Assembly: GCF_001421745.1 (NCBI RefSeq)
Contig: NZ_LMKW01000010.1
Coordinates: 1 to 64,000, forward strand
Source: Sphingomonas sp. Leaf230
GTDB lineage: Bacteria; Pseudomonadota; Alphaproteobacteria; Sphingomonadales; Sphingomonadaceae
Reading direction: 5' to 3'
Length of the DNA: 64,000 nt
In this document: positions 17,364-26,345 of the stretch, piece after piece
How positions within the stretch are numbered: the first letter of the stretch is position 1
Layout of the letters: every line of letters starts with the position of its first letter
Program-made: the position numbers and the translations under genes
The notes under the pieces: model-generated
The model's input: only the letters and a program-made list of their open reading frames with translations
Told to the model about the DNA's origin: nothing
The model's database searches: none

Positions 17364-18161
17364 TCACCAGTCGAAGCGGTAGCCGGAGATTGCGGTTTGC
17401 AGCACGCGCTCGTTGTAGACCTGCGTACCGGGCTGATCGGAGGCGCCGGCGGCGACCATCAGCGGGAGGAGATGCTCTTCGCGGGGGTGCGAGAGGCGGC
17501 CGGCGGGGGCTTCGGCCCACCCGGCTAGCGCTGCCGCTCGGGCGGCTGGTTCTGCCTCGACCGCCGCAGTGAGCCACTGGTCGAAAGCTTCGGACGGCGC
17601 GGTGAAACGCGGGTCGCCGTAGCCGCGCATGTTGTGGAAGCTCATGCCCGAGCCGACGAGCAGGACGCCTTCGTCGCGCAGCGGGGCGAGTGCGCGGCCG
17701 GCGGCGGCGTGCAAGGTAGGATCGAGATCGCGGTCGACGGACATCTCCACGACCGGGATGTCGGCGTCGGGGAACGCGACCTTCATCGGGATGAAGACGC
17801 CGTGATCGAGGCCGCGGGTCGGGTCGACAATGGCAGTCATGCCGGCACCGCGGAGCAGGTCGGCGGCGCGGGTGGCCAAGGCGGGATCGCCGGGCGCGTC
17901 GTAGCGGATCTCGTAGGTATGCGCCGGGAAGCCGCCGTAATCGTAGATCAGCGGCGGCGTTGCGGCGCCGGTGAACGCGAAGCCGCGCGTTTCCCAGTGG
18001 CCGGAGACGACGAGGATCGCCTTGGGCTTCTCGGGCAGCGAGGCGGCGATCGACCGGAGGTACGCGGCCATGCCGGTCCAGGTGCCGGCGGGGTCGTCCA
18101 TGAAGAAACAGGGCCCGCCACCGTGCGGGATGAAGAGCGTTGGCTGGCGGGTGTGTGTCAT
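17364..18161 (-). CDS. DODA-type extradiol ring-cleavage dioxygenase family protein
   Basis: A 265-residue member of the class III extradiol dioxygenase (LigB/YgiD/DODA) family. Candidate metal ligands are His in FIPHGGGPCF, SGHWE and GLDHGVFIPM; VGSGMSFHNM is also conserved. The family opens aromatic rings such as L-DOPA or protocatechuate; the substrate here is unknown. The start is placed at ATG 18161 (MTHTRQPTLFIPHGG), because the 42 upstream codons of the frame are unlike the family. It stands between the FMN reductase and radical SAM genes on the same strand. Confidence 0.87.
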   Translation of the reverse strand: MTHTRQPTLFIPHGGGPCFFMDDPAGTWTGMAAYLRSIAASLPEKPKAILVVSGHWETRGFAFTGAATPPLIYDYGGFPAHTYEIRYDAPGDPALATRAADLLRGAGMTAIVDPTRGLDHGVFIPMKVAFPDADIPVVEMSVDRDLDPTLHAAAGRALAPLRDEGVLLVGSGMSFHNMRGYGDPRFTAPSEAFDQWLTAAVEAEPAARAAALAGWAEAPAGRLSHPREEHLLPLMVAAGASDQPGTQVYNERVLQTAISGYRFDW

Positions 18162-18237
18162 GGTCTCGAGGTAGGCGGCGGTGGCGGCGACCGGAAGGCC
18201 GCGAATGGCAACGCTGCGTTGCCGGTTGGCGCGGCGG

Positions 18238-19305
18238 TCAGGTCCAGTAGAGAATACGGGCCTGCGGAAGCTTGGCGGCGATCTCATCCTGGAAGAAGGT
18301 GCGGAGCGCGCGCATCGTGTCGGCGTCGTAGACGTATTTGACCGAGCCGAACTTGGTGCGCTTCTCGGTGCGGTTGGCCATGCTGAGATCGAGCGACGAA
18401 CCGGGGTACCAGGTTTCGAGCACCGCCTTCGATCCGGGGGTGTAGCGATGCGTGATCAGCTCGATCGTCACGTCGGGCACGTCGGCGAGCACCTGGCCTG
18501 CCTCCGCCAGCAATTCACCATACGCCTCGCGCCAGCCCTCGGCGGCGATGATCGGCGCGACTGTCAGGCCGATCCTGTAGCCCGCGTCCGCCATCTTGCG
18601 CAGCGCCAGCAGCCGCGCGGCGACGGGGCTCGTGCCGCCTTCGAAGCGTGCATAGGCGGCGGGATTGATCGAGGCGCGCATGCGGGTGCGGCCGCGGTGG
18701 TCCAGACCCAGCAGTGGGTCGACCGCATCGAACTTGGTGGTGAATCGCAACTGCACGTCCGCCTCCCATGCGCCAAAATGCGCGATCAGCGCGGAGAGCG
18801 ATCCGGTGACGTGCTCGATGCCGAGCGGGTCGGTGTAGCATGAGGCCTCGAACGTGGTGCCTTCGTGCGCGCGGGCAGTCGAGCGCGAGGTGACGGTGCC
18901 CTGGCCGAGATGTGCGGGGAGTTCGGCGAGGATCTCCGGCAGGTTCGCGTAGACGCGGGTTATGGGCGGCCCTTTGAGCGAGCCGGCGAGGTAGCAATAG
19001 CCGCAATGCGCGGGGCAGCCTTCGGCGAGGTCGATGCGCCAGTCGGCGCTGGGGGCGATCGGCTGAAGCTTGCGCTTCGAGGGTGGCGCGACGACCAGTG
19101 CGAGCGTCGCCTTGGCTTCGGCATAGGCGCGGCGGGAGTCGTCGGGGAAGTCGAGCTTGAGGCGGTCGCTCGGCAACGTGGTGACCGGGACGCCGAGCGC
19201 GGTTGCGCGCGCGGCAATCTCGGCACCGTGCTCCCAGGTCAGCGCGGACGGGGTCGCGAGCAGTCGCTTCGGCTGCCAGAGTCGGGAGGGTTTGGGCGCT
19301 GGCAT
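18238..19305 (-). CDS. spore photoproduct lyase-like radical SAM protein
   Basis: A 355-residue radical SAM protein. The cluster motif is CPAHCGYCY with Cys97, Cys101 and Cys104 (CX3CX2C), the spacing used by spore photoproduct lyase rather than CX2CX3... types. A further cysteine, Cys156 in FEASCYTDPLGIEH, falls where SPL has its hydrogen-donor cysteine. The C-terminal half has RMRASINPAAYARFEGGTSP and YRIGLTVAPI as in that family. SPL repairs UV-made thymine dimers of spores; this organism should not sporulate, so the lesion or role differs or is generalised. Divergence from SPL is considerable and the function is inferred. It lies downstream of regA on the same strand, 36 bases away. Confidence 0.85.
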   Translation of the reverse strand: MPAPKPSRLWQPKRLLATPSALTWEHGAEIAARATALGVPVTTLPSDRLKLDFPDDSRRAYAEAKATLALVVAPPSKRKLQPIAPSADWRIDLAEGCPAHCGYCYLAGSLKGPPITRVYANLPEILAELPAHLGQGTVTSRSTARAHEGTTFEASCYTDPLGIEHVTGSLSALIAHFGAWEADVQLRFTTKFDAVDPLLGLDHRGRTRMRASINPAAYARFEGGTSPVAARLLALRKMADAGYRIGLTVAPIIAAEGWREAYGELLAEAGQVLADVPDVTIELITHRYTPGSKAVLETWYPGSSLDLSMANRTEKRTKFGSVKYVYDADTMRALRTFFQDEIAAKLPQARILYWT

Positions 19306-19341
19306 CGAACGACAACGCGCGCCTTCAGCGAAGCGTTGCGG

Positions 19342-19899
19342 TTATTTTACCGGGCGTTTCTCGAGCTTTCGCGCAAGCGTGCGGCGGTGCATGCCGAGAC
19401 GGCGCGCGGTCTCCGAAATGTTGAAGTCGGTTTCGGCGAGCGTGGTGTGGATCCGCTCCCATTCGAGCGTCTTGATCGAGGTCGGGCGTTCGGACAATTC
19501 GGTGTCGACGCTGCCCTCGGTGCGATCGAACGCGGCCTCGATGTCGTCGGTGTTCGAGGGTTTGACGAGATAGTGCGAGGCGCCGAGCTTGATCGCTTCG
19601 ACCGCGGTGGCGATGCTGGCGAAGCCAGTGAGGACGACGACGAGAATCTCGGGGTCGTGCGCGTGGAGCGTCTGGACGCAGACGAGGCCGGACGCGCCGC
19701 CCAGCTTCAGGTCGACGACCGCGTAGCGGGGGGTGCGCTCGGCCAATTGCTCGACGAGTTCCTCGTGGCTGGCGGCCTGCATCACCTCGTAGCCGCGGCG
19801 TTCGAACGAGCGGCGGAGCGTGCGGGCGAAGGTCTCGTCGTCCTCGACGATCGCCAGGAGTTTCGGTTCGGTTATGGCGTCCGTCACGGTGCTTGTCAT
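19342..19899 (-). CDS. regA: RegA/ActR/PrrA-type redox response regulator
   Basis: A 185-residue response regulator. The receiver has acidic residues IVEDDE and acceptor Asp63 in VVDLKLGGASGL, with Lys in YLVKPSN. The C-terminal Fis-type helix-turn-helix reads NISETARRLGMHRRTLARKL, the highly conserved RegA recognition region. In alphaproteobacteria RegA is phosphorylated by RegB and controls respiration, photosynthesis, nitrogen and CO2 fixation genes. Its ATG overlaps the regB stop as ATGA, so the two are translationally coupled and sit at the end of the cyo operon. Confidence 0.94.
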   Translation of the reverse strand: MTSTVTDAITEPKLLAIVEDDETFARTLRRSFERRGYEVMQAASHEELVEQLAERTPRYAVVDLKLGGASGLVCVQTLHAHDPEILVVVLTGFASIATAVEAIKLGASHYLVKPSNTDDIEAAFDRTEGSVDTELSERPTSIKTLEWERIHTTLAETDFNISETARRLGMHRRTLARKLEKRPVK

Positions 19900-21209
19900 G
19901 ACAGGGCGATCGCGGAGAGGGGCATGCGGATCGTGACTTCCGCGCCGCCGCCTTCACAGTTCACGACGGACACGCCGCCGCCGAGCTTGCGCATGACGTT
20001 GACCGCGAGGAACAGGCCGAGGCCGTGGCCGGGCTCGCGCTTGCTCGACTGATAGGGTTTGCCGAAACTGGCGAGGCGTTCGTCGCTGAAGCCGGGGCCG
20101 CGGTCGCGGACGATCAGCGCGAGGTCGCCGTCGGTGCGTTCGCCGCGGAACGCGACCCAGTGCGGCGAGGCTTCGGCGGCGTTGTCGAGCACGTTGGCGA
20201 TCACCTGTTTGAGCGCGGGGTCGGACACGACCTGCGGATCGTCGCCGACTCGCGTGGTATAATCGAAATCGACCGACGGGTGCACCGCGCGCCATTCGTC
20301 GACGATCCCGTCGAGGAGCTGGTGGAGCGGCATGATCTCGGGTGCTTCGCCGCGCGCTTCGCCGGCCGACAGGAGAATGCCGGTGACGATCGCCTTGCAG
20401 CGCTGGACCTCGGACTGCATCTCGACGATCTCAGCCTGGAGGTCGGCGTCCTGCGCGAGCGTCGGCATGCGGCGCCAGTCGGCTAAGATGACCGCGATCG
20501 ACGCGAGCGGCGTGCCGAGCTCGTGTGCGGCCCCCGACGCGAGCAAGCCCATGCGGACGATGTGATCCTCCTCCGCGGCCTGCTGGCGCAGGTCGGCGAG
20601 GCGGGTGTCGCGGGCGCGCAAGTTTCCGGTGATGCGGGTCATGAACAGCATCAGCAGCGTCGCGATCAGCATGAAGCAGAGCAGCGAGCCGATCGTGTAG
20701 AGCAGGAAATACTCGCCGCTGTAATCGGGGGGCAGGATCAGCGGGCGGTAATAGAGCGTGAGCACGCCGAAACACGCGGCGGTGACGGCGACGATCGCCC
20801 AGCTCGACCAGCGATCGAGCAACACGGCGCCGAGCACGACGTGGAGCAAATAGAGCGAGATGAACGGGTTGGTCGCGCCGCCAGCGAGATACAGCTGCGT
20901 GGTGAGCAGGCCGACGTCGAACAGGAGCGCAAGCAGGAGCTGGATGTTCGCGCCCTTGCGCCAGCCGTAGAGCGGCATGCTGGCGAGGTTGAGACCTACC
21001 GCGGCGGCGAGTGCGGCCATCATCGGGACCAGCGGGAGGTCGAAGCCAAGACCGAAGCGCGCGAACAATATGGTGACGAACTGGCCGGCGACCGCGATCC
21101 AGCGCAGCGTCACGAGCTGCCGCATGTTGGCGTTGCCGGTCGCGTCGGTGCGTGCGGTCGCGAGCGCGAGCCAGCGTTGCCAGCCCTGGCGTGCCGCCTC
21201 CGAGGTCAT
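19896..21209 (-). CDS. regB: RegB/PrrB/ActS-type redox sensor kinase
   Basis: A 437-residue membrane kinase with about six membrane helices in residues 35-195. The quinone-sensing motif GGxxNPF is present as GGATNPF (residues 110-116). The H-box is GAAHELGTPLAS with His229, and the redox-active cysteine of RegB corresponds to Cys271 in QRCKAIVTGIL. N, G1 and G2 boxes are NVLDNAAEASP, RDRGPGF and GHGLGLFLA. It phosphorylates RegA when the quinone pool is reduced. The start at 21209 overlaps the SURF1 stop (ATGA). Placement in the quinol oxidase operon is noteworthy, since the sensor reads the oxidase's own substrate. Confidence 0.94.
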   Translation of the reverse strand: MTSEAARQGWQRWLALATARTDATGNANMRQLVTLRWIAVAGQFVTILFARFGLGFDLPLVPMMAALAAAVGLNLASMPLYGWRKGANIQLLLALLFDVGLLTTQLYLAGGATNPFISLYLLHVVLGAVLLDRWSSWAIVAVTAACFGVLTLYYRPLILPPDYSGEYFLLYTIGSLLCFMLIATLLMLFMTRITGNLRARDTRLADLRQQAAEEDHIVRMGLLASGAAHELGTPLASIAVILADWRRMPTLAQDADLQAEIVEMQSEVQRCKAIVTGILLSAGEARGEAPEIMPLHQLLDGIVDEWRAVHPSVDFDYTTRVGDDPQVVSDPALKQVIANVLDNAAEASPHWVAFRGERTDGDLALIVRDRGPGFSDERLASFGKPYQSSKREPGHGLGLFLAVNVMRKLGGGVSVVNCEGGGAEVTIRMPLSAIALS

Positions 21210-21922
21210 GCCGCCCCCCGCCGCTTCCGCGCATCCTGGCGGACGAACACGACGAACGCACCGATCGTCATCGCGGCGAGCGCGAACCAGGTCAGCATGT
21301 AGACGAGGTGGTTGTTGGGGAAGGCGATGATCGTCAGGCCGCCGACCGGGGCGGCCGTGCCGGTCTTGTCCGCGTCGACGAAATAGGGGGCGACGTTCGA
21401 CAGGCCACGCGCGCTGGCGATCGCATCGACATCGCGCGAATACCATTTGCCGGTGGCGGGGTCGTTGTGGCGCAGGAAGCCGCCGCCGGGCTCGGTGATG
21501 CGGAGATAGCCGGTGATCGTGACCGGGCCGGTCGACTTGGTATGCGCGACGCGCTGCTCGGGCGAGACATAGCCGCGGTTGACGATGACAGTGAAGCCTT
21601 CGCGCGTCCGCAAAGGTGTGACGACCCAATAGCCGCTGCCGAGCGCGGTTGCGGCGCGGACCAGCGTCTCACGCGAATTATCGAAGGTGCCGTCGAGGCG
21701 GATACGGCGATAGGCGTCGGTGGTGGCGGTAATCCTGCCCCAGGAGCCGGGTCCGGGCGGGGCGACCGGCGCGGCATGTGCACGCGCCGCAACCTGTTCG
21801 ATCAGGTTGAGCTTCCAGGTGCGGCGCTCGACCTGCCAGATGCCGAGCGCCATGAACCCGGCGAACAGCAGCAGCGCGACCAGGCCTGCGACATAGACGG
21901 CAGGGCCCGGTCGCGTCTTCAT
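21206..21922 (-). CDS. SURF1 family oxidase assembly protein
   Basis: A 238-residue protein with two membrane helices, at about 10-28 (YVAGLVALLLFAGFMALGIW) and 207-227. The intervening periplasmic domain has GTFDNSRETLV, GYWVVTPLR, VNRGYVSPEQR and the late NNHLVYMLTWFALA, all typical of SURF1. SURF1 proteins help insert haem into subunit I of haem-copper oxidases. It directly follows cyoD, whose stop overlaps the ATG as TGATG, and its own stop overlaps regB. The frame also allows a GTG one codon earlier. Confidence 0.93.
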   Translation of the reverse strand: MKTRPGPAVYVAGLVALLLFAGFMALGIWQVERRTWKLNLIEQVAARAHAAPVAPPGPGSWGRITATTDAYRRIRLDGTFDNSRETLVRAATALGSGYWVVTPLRTREGFTVIVNRGYVSPEQRVAHTKSTGPVTITGYLRITEPGGGFLRHNDPATGKWYSRDVDAIASARGLSNVAPYFVDADKTGTAAPVGGLTIIAFPNNHLVYMLTWFALAAMTIGAFVVFVRQDARKRRGAA

Positions 21923-22305
21923 CACATGTCTGCCGCGGCCTGCATCGGCATCATGTTCGTGTTCATGTGGTACATCACCCAGATCGATCCGCTGAGCGTG
22001 ATGACGACGAGGATGATCGTGAAGATCAGCGCCATCATCGTCCAGCCGCCTTCCGACTTGCCGCTCATGTGCAGGAAGTAGATCATGTGGACGACGATCT
22101 GCGCGACCGCGAACACCATCACGACGAGCGCGGCGGTCGACGGATCCTTGAACGCGCCGGTCATGACTGCCCAGAACGGGATCGCGGTCAGGATGACCGA
22201 GAGGAAGAACCCCTTGAGGTAGCTGCCACGCGTGCCGTGTGCTGCGCCATTGTCATGGTCGTGATCGGCGTGCGGATTGTTCGCCGGTGCTTGGGGATCG
22301 CTCAT
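21922..22305 (-). CDS. cyoD: cytochrome o ubiquinol oxidase subunit IV
   Basis: A 127-residue protein with a His/Asp-rich N terminus (NNPHADHDHDNGAAHG) and three membrane helices (SYLKGFFLSVILTAIPFWAV, VMVFAVAQIVVHMIYFLHM, LIFTIILVVITLSGSIWVMY). This is the CyoD pattern; the subunit assists assembly of the quinol oxidase. ATG 22305 overlaps the cyoC stop as ATGA. The C terminus is Met-rich (NTNMMPMQAAADM). Confidence 0.95.
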   Translation of the reverse strand: MSDPQAPANNPHADHDHDNGAAHGTRGSYLKGFFLSVILTAIPFWAVMTGAFKDPSTAALVVMVFAVAQIVVHMIYFLHMSGKSEGGWTMMALIFTIILVVITLSGSIWVMYHMNTNMMPMQAAADM

Positions 22306-22940
22306 CGCAGGGTGCCCATCAGATAGACGAAGGTAAAGACGCCGATCCAGATGACGTCGAGGAAATGCCAGAACATGCTGAGGCACATCAGGCGGCGCTT
22401 GTTCGCGGCGATCAGGCCGTGCTTCTGGACCTGGACCATCAGCGTGACGAGCCAGATCAGGCCCATCGTGACGTGAAGGCCGTGCGTGCCGACGAGCGTG
22501 AAGAACGACGACAGGAACGCGCTGCGGGTCGGGCCCGCACCCTCATGGATGAGGTTGGCGAACTCGTACATTTCGATCGACAGGAACGCCAAGCCGAACA
22601 GGCCGGTGAAGACCAGCCACATCTGCATGACGCGCTGGCGACCTTCCTCCATCGACAGCATCGCGAAGCCGTAGGTGATCGACGAGAACAACAGCATCGC
22701 GGTGTTCACCGCCACCAGCGGCAGCTCGAAGATCTCCTTCGGGCTGGGACCGCCGGCATAGCTGTTGCCGAGCACGGCATAGGCCGCGAACAGCACCGCG
22801 AAGATGAGGCAATCGCTCATCAGGTACATCCAGAAGCCCAGCATCGTGCTGGCGCCGTCGGGATGCTCGTGCTCGTCGATGTCGTAGAACGAGACCTTCT
22901 CGGTCTCGTTCAGGCCATCCTTCATGGGTATTGCGGACAT
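22302..22940 (-). CDS. cyoC: cytochrome o ubiquinol oxidase subunit III
   Basis: A 212-residue integral membrane protein with five predicted helices. Family motifs include GFWMYLMSDCLIFAVLFAAYAVL, LLFSSITYGFAML and the C-terminal GTHGLHVTMGLIWL, CLSMFWHFLDVIWIGVFT. Length fits CyoC of the haem-copper family. Four-base overlap with cyoD and a four-base gap to cyoB show a single operon. Confidence 0.96.
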   Translation of the reverse strand: MSAIPMKDGLNETEKVSFYDIDEHEHPDGASTMLGFWMYLMSDCLIFAVLFAAYAVLGNSYAGGPSPKEIFELPLVAVNTAMLLFSSITYGFAMLSMEEGRQRVMQMWLVFTGLFGLAFLSIEMYEFANLIHEGAGPTRSAFLSSFFTLVGTHGLHVTMGLIWLVTLMVQVQKHGLIAANKRRLMCLSMFWHFLDVIWIGVFTFVYLMGTLR

Positions 22941-22944
22941 CGCG

Positions 22945-24945
22945 TCAGGCTCCCTGGGTCGCGAGCTGGCGGGTGCGCGCGTTCTCGGTGGCGATCACGT
23001 CCTCGACCGGGATGTGGAAGTCGCGCTTGTAATTGAAGGTGTGGAAGATCGTCGTGCCGAAGATGCCGGCGAGTGCCAGCCCTGCGAGCCACCAGATATA
23101 CCAGATCATCGCGAACCCGAACGCCACGCTGAGGCCGGCGAGCACGACGCCCGTGCCGGTGCCGCTCGGCATGTGGATCGACTTGAAGCCGGTCACGGGC
23201 CGCTCGTGCTTGCGCTCCTTCATGTCGTACCAGGCGTCCAGGTCATGGACGATCGGCGTGAACGCGAAGTTGTACTCCGGTGGCGGCGACGAGGTCGCCC
23301 ACTCCAGCGTACGGCCACCCCAGGGATCGCCACTGTGATCGGCCAGCGCCTCGCGGTTGCGGATGCTGACGAAGATCTGGAGCAGGAAGGCACCGATGCC
23401 GGCTGCGATCAGGGCTGCACCGAAGGCGGCGATGACGAACCAGATCTGCAGGTTTGGATCGTCGAAATAGCGCATCCGGCGAGTCACGCCCATCAGGCCG
23501 AGCACGTAGAGCGGCATGAACGCGAAGTAGAAGCCGACCACCCAGCACCAGAACGATACCGTGCCCCACTTCTTGTCCAGCTTGAAGCCGAACGCCTTCG
23601 GGAACCAGTAGTTGATGCCGGCGAACATGCCGAACAGCGTGCCGCCGATGATCACGTTATGGAAATGCGCGACCAGGAACAGCGAGTTGTGCAGCACGAA
23701 GTCGGCTGGCGGCACCGCGAGCAGCACGCCGGTCATGCCGCCGATCGTGAAGGTCACCATGAAGGCGATCGTCCACATCATCGGCAGTTCGAACCGGATC
23801 CGGCCCTTGTACATCGTGAACAGCCAGTTGAAGATCTTGGCCCCTGTCGGGATCGAGATGATCATCGTGGTGATGCCGAAGAACGAGTTCACGCTCGCGC
23901 CCGAGCCCATCGTGAAGAAGTGGTGCAGCCAGACGAGATAGGCGAGGATCGTGATGACGAGCGTCGCATAGACCATCGAGCTGTAGCCGAAGAGGCGCTT
24001 GCCCGAGAAGGTTGAGGTGACTTCCGAGAAGATGCCGAACGCCGGCAGGACCAGGATGTAGACCTCGGGGTGACCCCAGATCCAGATCAGGTTGACGTAC
24101 ATCATCGGGTTGCCGCCCGAGTCGTTCGTGAAGAACGCCGTACCGATGTAGCGGTCGAGCGACAGCATCGCGAGAACCGCGGTCAGGACCGGGAAGGCGG
24201 CGACGATCAGGATGTTGGTGCAGAGCGACGTCCAGGTGAAGATCGGCATCTTCATCATGGTCATGCCGGGTGCGCGCATCTTGACGATGGTCGCGACCAG
24301 GTTGACGCCGGACAACAGCGTACCGATGCCCGCGATCTGCAGCGCCCAGATATAGTAATCGACACCGACGTCCGGCGAATACGCCAACCCTGAGAGGGGC
24401 GGCATCGCGAGCCAACCGGTCCGCGCGAACTCACCGATGAACAGCGACATCATGACGATCACGGCACCGGCCGTGGTCATCCAGAAGCTGAAATTGTTGA
24501 GGAACGGGAACGACACGTCGCGTGCACCGATCTGGAGCGGAACGACATAGTTCATCAGGCCCGTGACCATCGGCATCGCCACGAAGAAGATCATGATCAC
24601 GCCGTGCGCGGTGAAGACCTGGTCGTAGTGATGCGCGGTCAGGTATCCTTCGGACCCGTTGAACGCCATCGCCTGCTGCGCACGCATCATGATCGCGTCG
24701 GAGAACCCGCGCAGCAGCATGACGATCGCGAGGATCATGTACATGATCCCGATCTTCTTGTGGTCCACGCTCGTGAACCACTCGTTCCAGAGATAGCCCC
24801 AGACCTTGAAGTAGGTCAGCGCGGCGACGAGACCGAGCCCGCCGATCGCCACCATCGCGAAGGTGGCGACGACGATCGGTTCGTGCAGCGGCAGCGACTC
24901 CAGGGTCAGGCGGCCGAAGATAGTCTTCAACAGTGTGTCGTTCAT
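22945..24945 (-). CDS. cyoB: cytochrome o ubiquinol oxidase subunit I
   Basis: A 666-residue catalytic subunit with about 15 membrane helices. Haem b ligand His is in [11 protein letters not shown]; the CuB/crosslink motif is [18 protein letters not shown] with Glu of the D channel and the His-Tyr pair; WLHHFF gives further CuB ligands; [11 protein letters not shown] holds the axial ligands of both haems. It reduces O2 to water with electrons from ubiquinol and pumps protons. The N terminus ([12 protein letters not shown]) matches other CyoB proteins in length. Confidence 0.97.
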   Translation of the reverse strand: MNDTLLKTIFGRLTLESLPLHEPIVVATFAMVAIGGLGLVAALTYFKVWGYLWNEWFTSVDHKKIGIMYMILAIVMLLRGFSDAIMMRAQQAMAFNGSEGYLTAHHYDQVFTAHGVIMIFFVAMPMVTGLMNYVVPLQIGARDVSFPFLNNFSFWMTTAGAVIVMMSLFIGEFARTGWLAMPPLSGLAYSPDVGVDYYIWALQIAGIGTLLSGVNLVATIVKMRAPGMTMMKMPIFTWTSLCTNILIVAAFPVLTAVLAMLSLDRYIGTAFFTNDSGGNPMMYVNLIWIWGHPEVYILVLPAFGIFSEVTSTFSGKRLFGYSSMVYATLVITILAYLVWLHHFFTMGSGASVNSFFGITTMIISIPTGAKIFNWLFTMYKGRIRFELPMMWTIAFMVTFTIGGMTGVLLAVPPADFVLHNSLFLVAHFHNVIIGGTLFGMFAGINYWFPKAFGFKLDKKWGTVSFWCWVVGFYFAFMPLYVLGLMGVTRRMRYFDDPNLQIWFVIAAFGAALIAAGIGAFLLQIFVSIRNREALADHSGDPWGGRTLEWATSSPPPEYNFAFTPIVHDLDAWYDMKERKHERPVTGFKSIHMPSGTGTGVVLAGLSVAFGFAMIWYIWWLAGLALAGIFGTTIFHTFNYKRDFHIPVEDVIATENARTRQLATQGA

Positions 24946-24954
24946 GATGGTTCT

Positions 24955-26172
24955 CTAGCCGTTCGCGACGGGGCGCGTGCCCGGCATGGTGGAGGGGGTC
25001 AGCATCGTGTGATTGCGGTTGGACTGCGAGCCGGGGGCGCTGTTTGCGCCATCCTTTTTGATGTCGGCCGGCGCGGTCCAGTGGTTGCCGCTTCCCTTTT
25101 CGTCCGCGTCCTTCATCAGGGCGCCTTCGGGATGACCGGTGTCCTGCGGGCCCTTGCCGCCATTGACTCCGGGCATCGCCATGCCGGCGTGCGAGTCCCC
25201 CCCGCCTTTGCCGCCGTGCATCATCTGCGACATGCAGACCTTGCCAGGCTGGACGCACTGCTCGACGACCAGCTTGAACATGTTCGCCTCGACCGCATTG
25301 TAATAGCGGACCGGGACCTTCTCGCTCGGCTTCTCCAGCTGGAGATAGCTCGCGCGGTTCAGACCGCCCCCACGCTGTTTGACCTGGTTGACCCAGGCCT
25401 GGAAGCCCGCGTCGCTGACGCCGTGGAAGCGGAAGCGCATCCCCGAGAAGCCCGCGCCGCTGTAGTTGGACGAGAAGCCCTCGTAGTTGCCTGGCTTGTT
25501 GATCACCGCGTTCAGCGTCGTCTGCATGCCGGGCATCGTGTAGATCATGCCGGCGAGCGCAGGAATGTAGAACGCGTTCATCACCGACGACGAGGTCATC
25601 TGGAAACGGATCGGACGATCGACCGGCGCGGCCAGTTCGTTGACCGTGGCGATGCCGTATTCCGGATAGATGAACAGCCACTTCCAATCGAGCGCGACCA
25701 CCTGAACCTCGAGCGGCTTGCCGACGCCGTTCGCCAGCTGCTGCTTGTCGACCAGGTTGCCGACCGGCACGTTGTTCGCGAGCGTAGGCGCGTCGGGCTT
25801 GATCCGGCCGAGCGGGCGGTACGGATCGAGCAGATGCGTGCTGGTCCAGGTCAGCGCACCGAGCGCGATGATGATCAGCAGCGGAATGCCCCAGATCAGC
25901 AGCTCGAGACCGACCGAGTGATCCCAGTTGGGCTCGTACTTAGCGGTCTTGTTCGACTGGCGGTAGCGGAACGCGAACAGCAGCGTGAGGCAGATCACCG
26001 GAACGATGATCAACAGCATCAGCCCGGTCGCGATCAGCACGAGATCGCGCTGTTGCACTGCGATATCGCCCGAAGGCGACATCACGACCCAGTTGCAGCC
26101 GCTGGTGAGCAGCGCAAGCGGCAGCACGGCCAGCCATTTTTTCGCGCGGGAAACGGTTTTCTCAACGATCAT
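24955..26172 (-). CDS. cyoA: cytochrome o ubiquinol oxidase subunit II with a long C-terminal tail
   Basis: A 405-residue lipoprotein: lipobox LLTSGC (Cys26), two membrane helices (about 43-67 and 88-110), then a cupredoxin domain with VVALDWKWLFIYPEYGIATVNEL. As in quinol oxidases, the CuA ligands are absent. The usual CyoA domain ends near residue 310; about 90 more residues follow, low in complexity and rich in Met, His, Gly and two Cys (CVQPGKVCMSQMMHGG, then HAGMAMPG). First gene of the cyo-SURF1-regBA operon. A perfect palindrome lies 37 bases upstream of the start. Confidence 0.95.
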   Translation of the reverse strand: MIVEKTVSRAKKWLAVLPLALLTSGCNWVVMSPSGDIAVQQRDLVLIATGLMLLIIVPVICLTLLFAFRYRQSNKTAKYEPNWDHSVGLELLIWGIPLLIIIALGALTWTSTHLLDPYRPLGRIKPDAPTLANNVPVGNLVDKQQLANGVGKPLEVQVVALDWKWLFIYPEYGIATVNELAAPVDRPIRFQMTSSSVMNAFYIPALAGMIYTMPGMQTTLNAVINKPGNYEGFSSNYSGAGFSGMRFRFHGVSDAGFQAWVNQVKQRGGGLNRASYLQLEKPSEKVPVRYYNAVEANMFKLVVEQCVQPGKVCMSQMMHGGKGGGDSHAGMAMPGVNGGKGPQDTGHPEGALMKDADEKGSGNHWTAPADIKKDGANSAPGSQSNRNHTMLTPSTMPGTRPVANG

Positions 26173-26208
26173 GCGGATCCCCTACGCCTCGCTTTCGCCG
26201 CGCTACAG

Positions 26209-26223
26209 TGGACAATTTGTCCA
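26209..26223. promoter_or_regulatory. perfect 7-1-7 palindrome upstream of cyoA
   Basis: TGGACAATTTGTCCA is a perfect inverted repeat with one central base, in the 173-base gap between the divergent cyoA and MFS genes, 37 bases from the cyoA start. Its position suits an operator for the oxidase operon. I do not recognise the consensus as Fnr or Fur. Confidence 0.55.
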
Positions 26224-26345
26224 ATGGGCGCTGCACTGCAACATCGGCATGGCTTTATCGTTACCGGGGGTAGCATAGATTGCCCCTGCCCGCATCCGCC
26301 AGAACAGCGTATGATGGGTTCGCGCCCTGAAGAGCGAGTTGAAGA

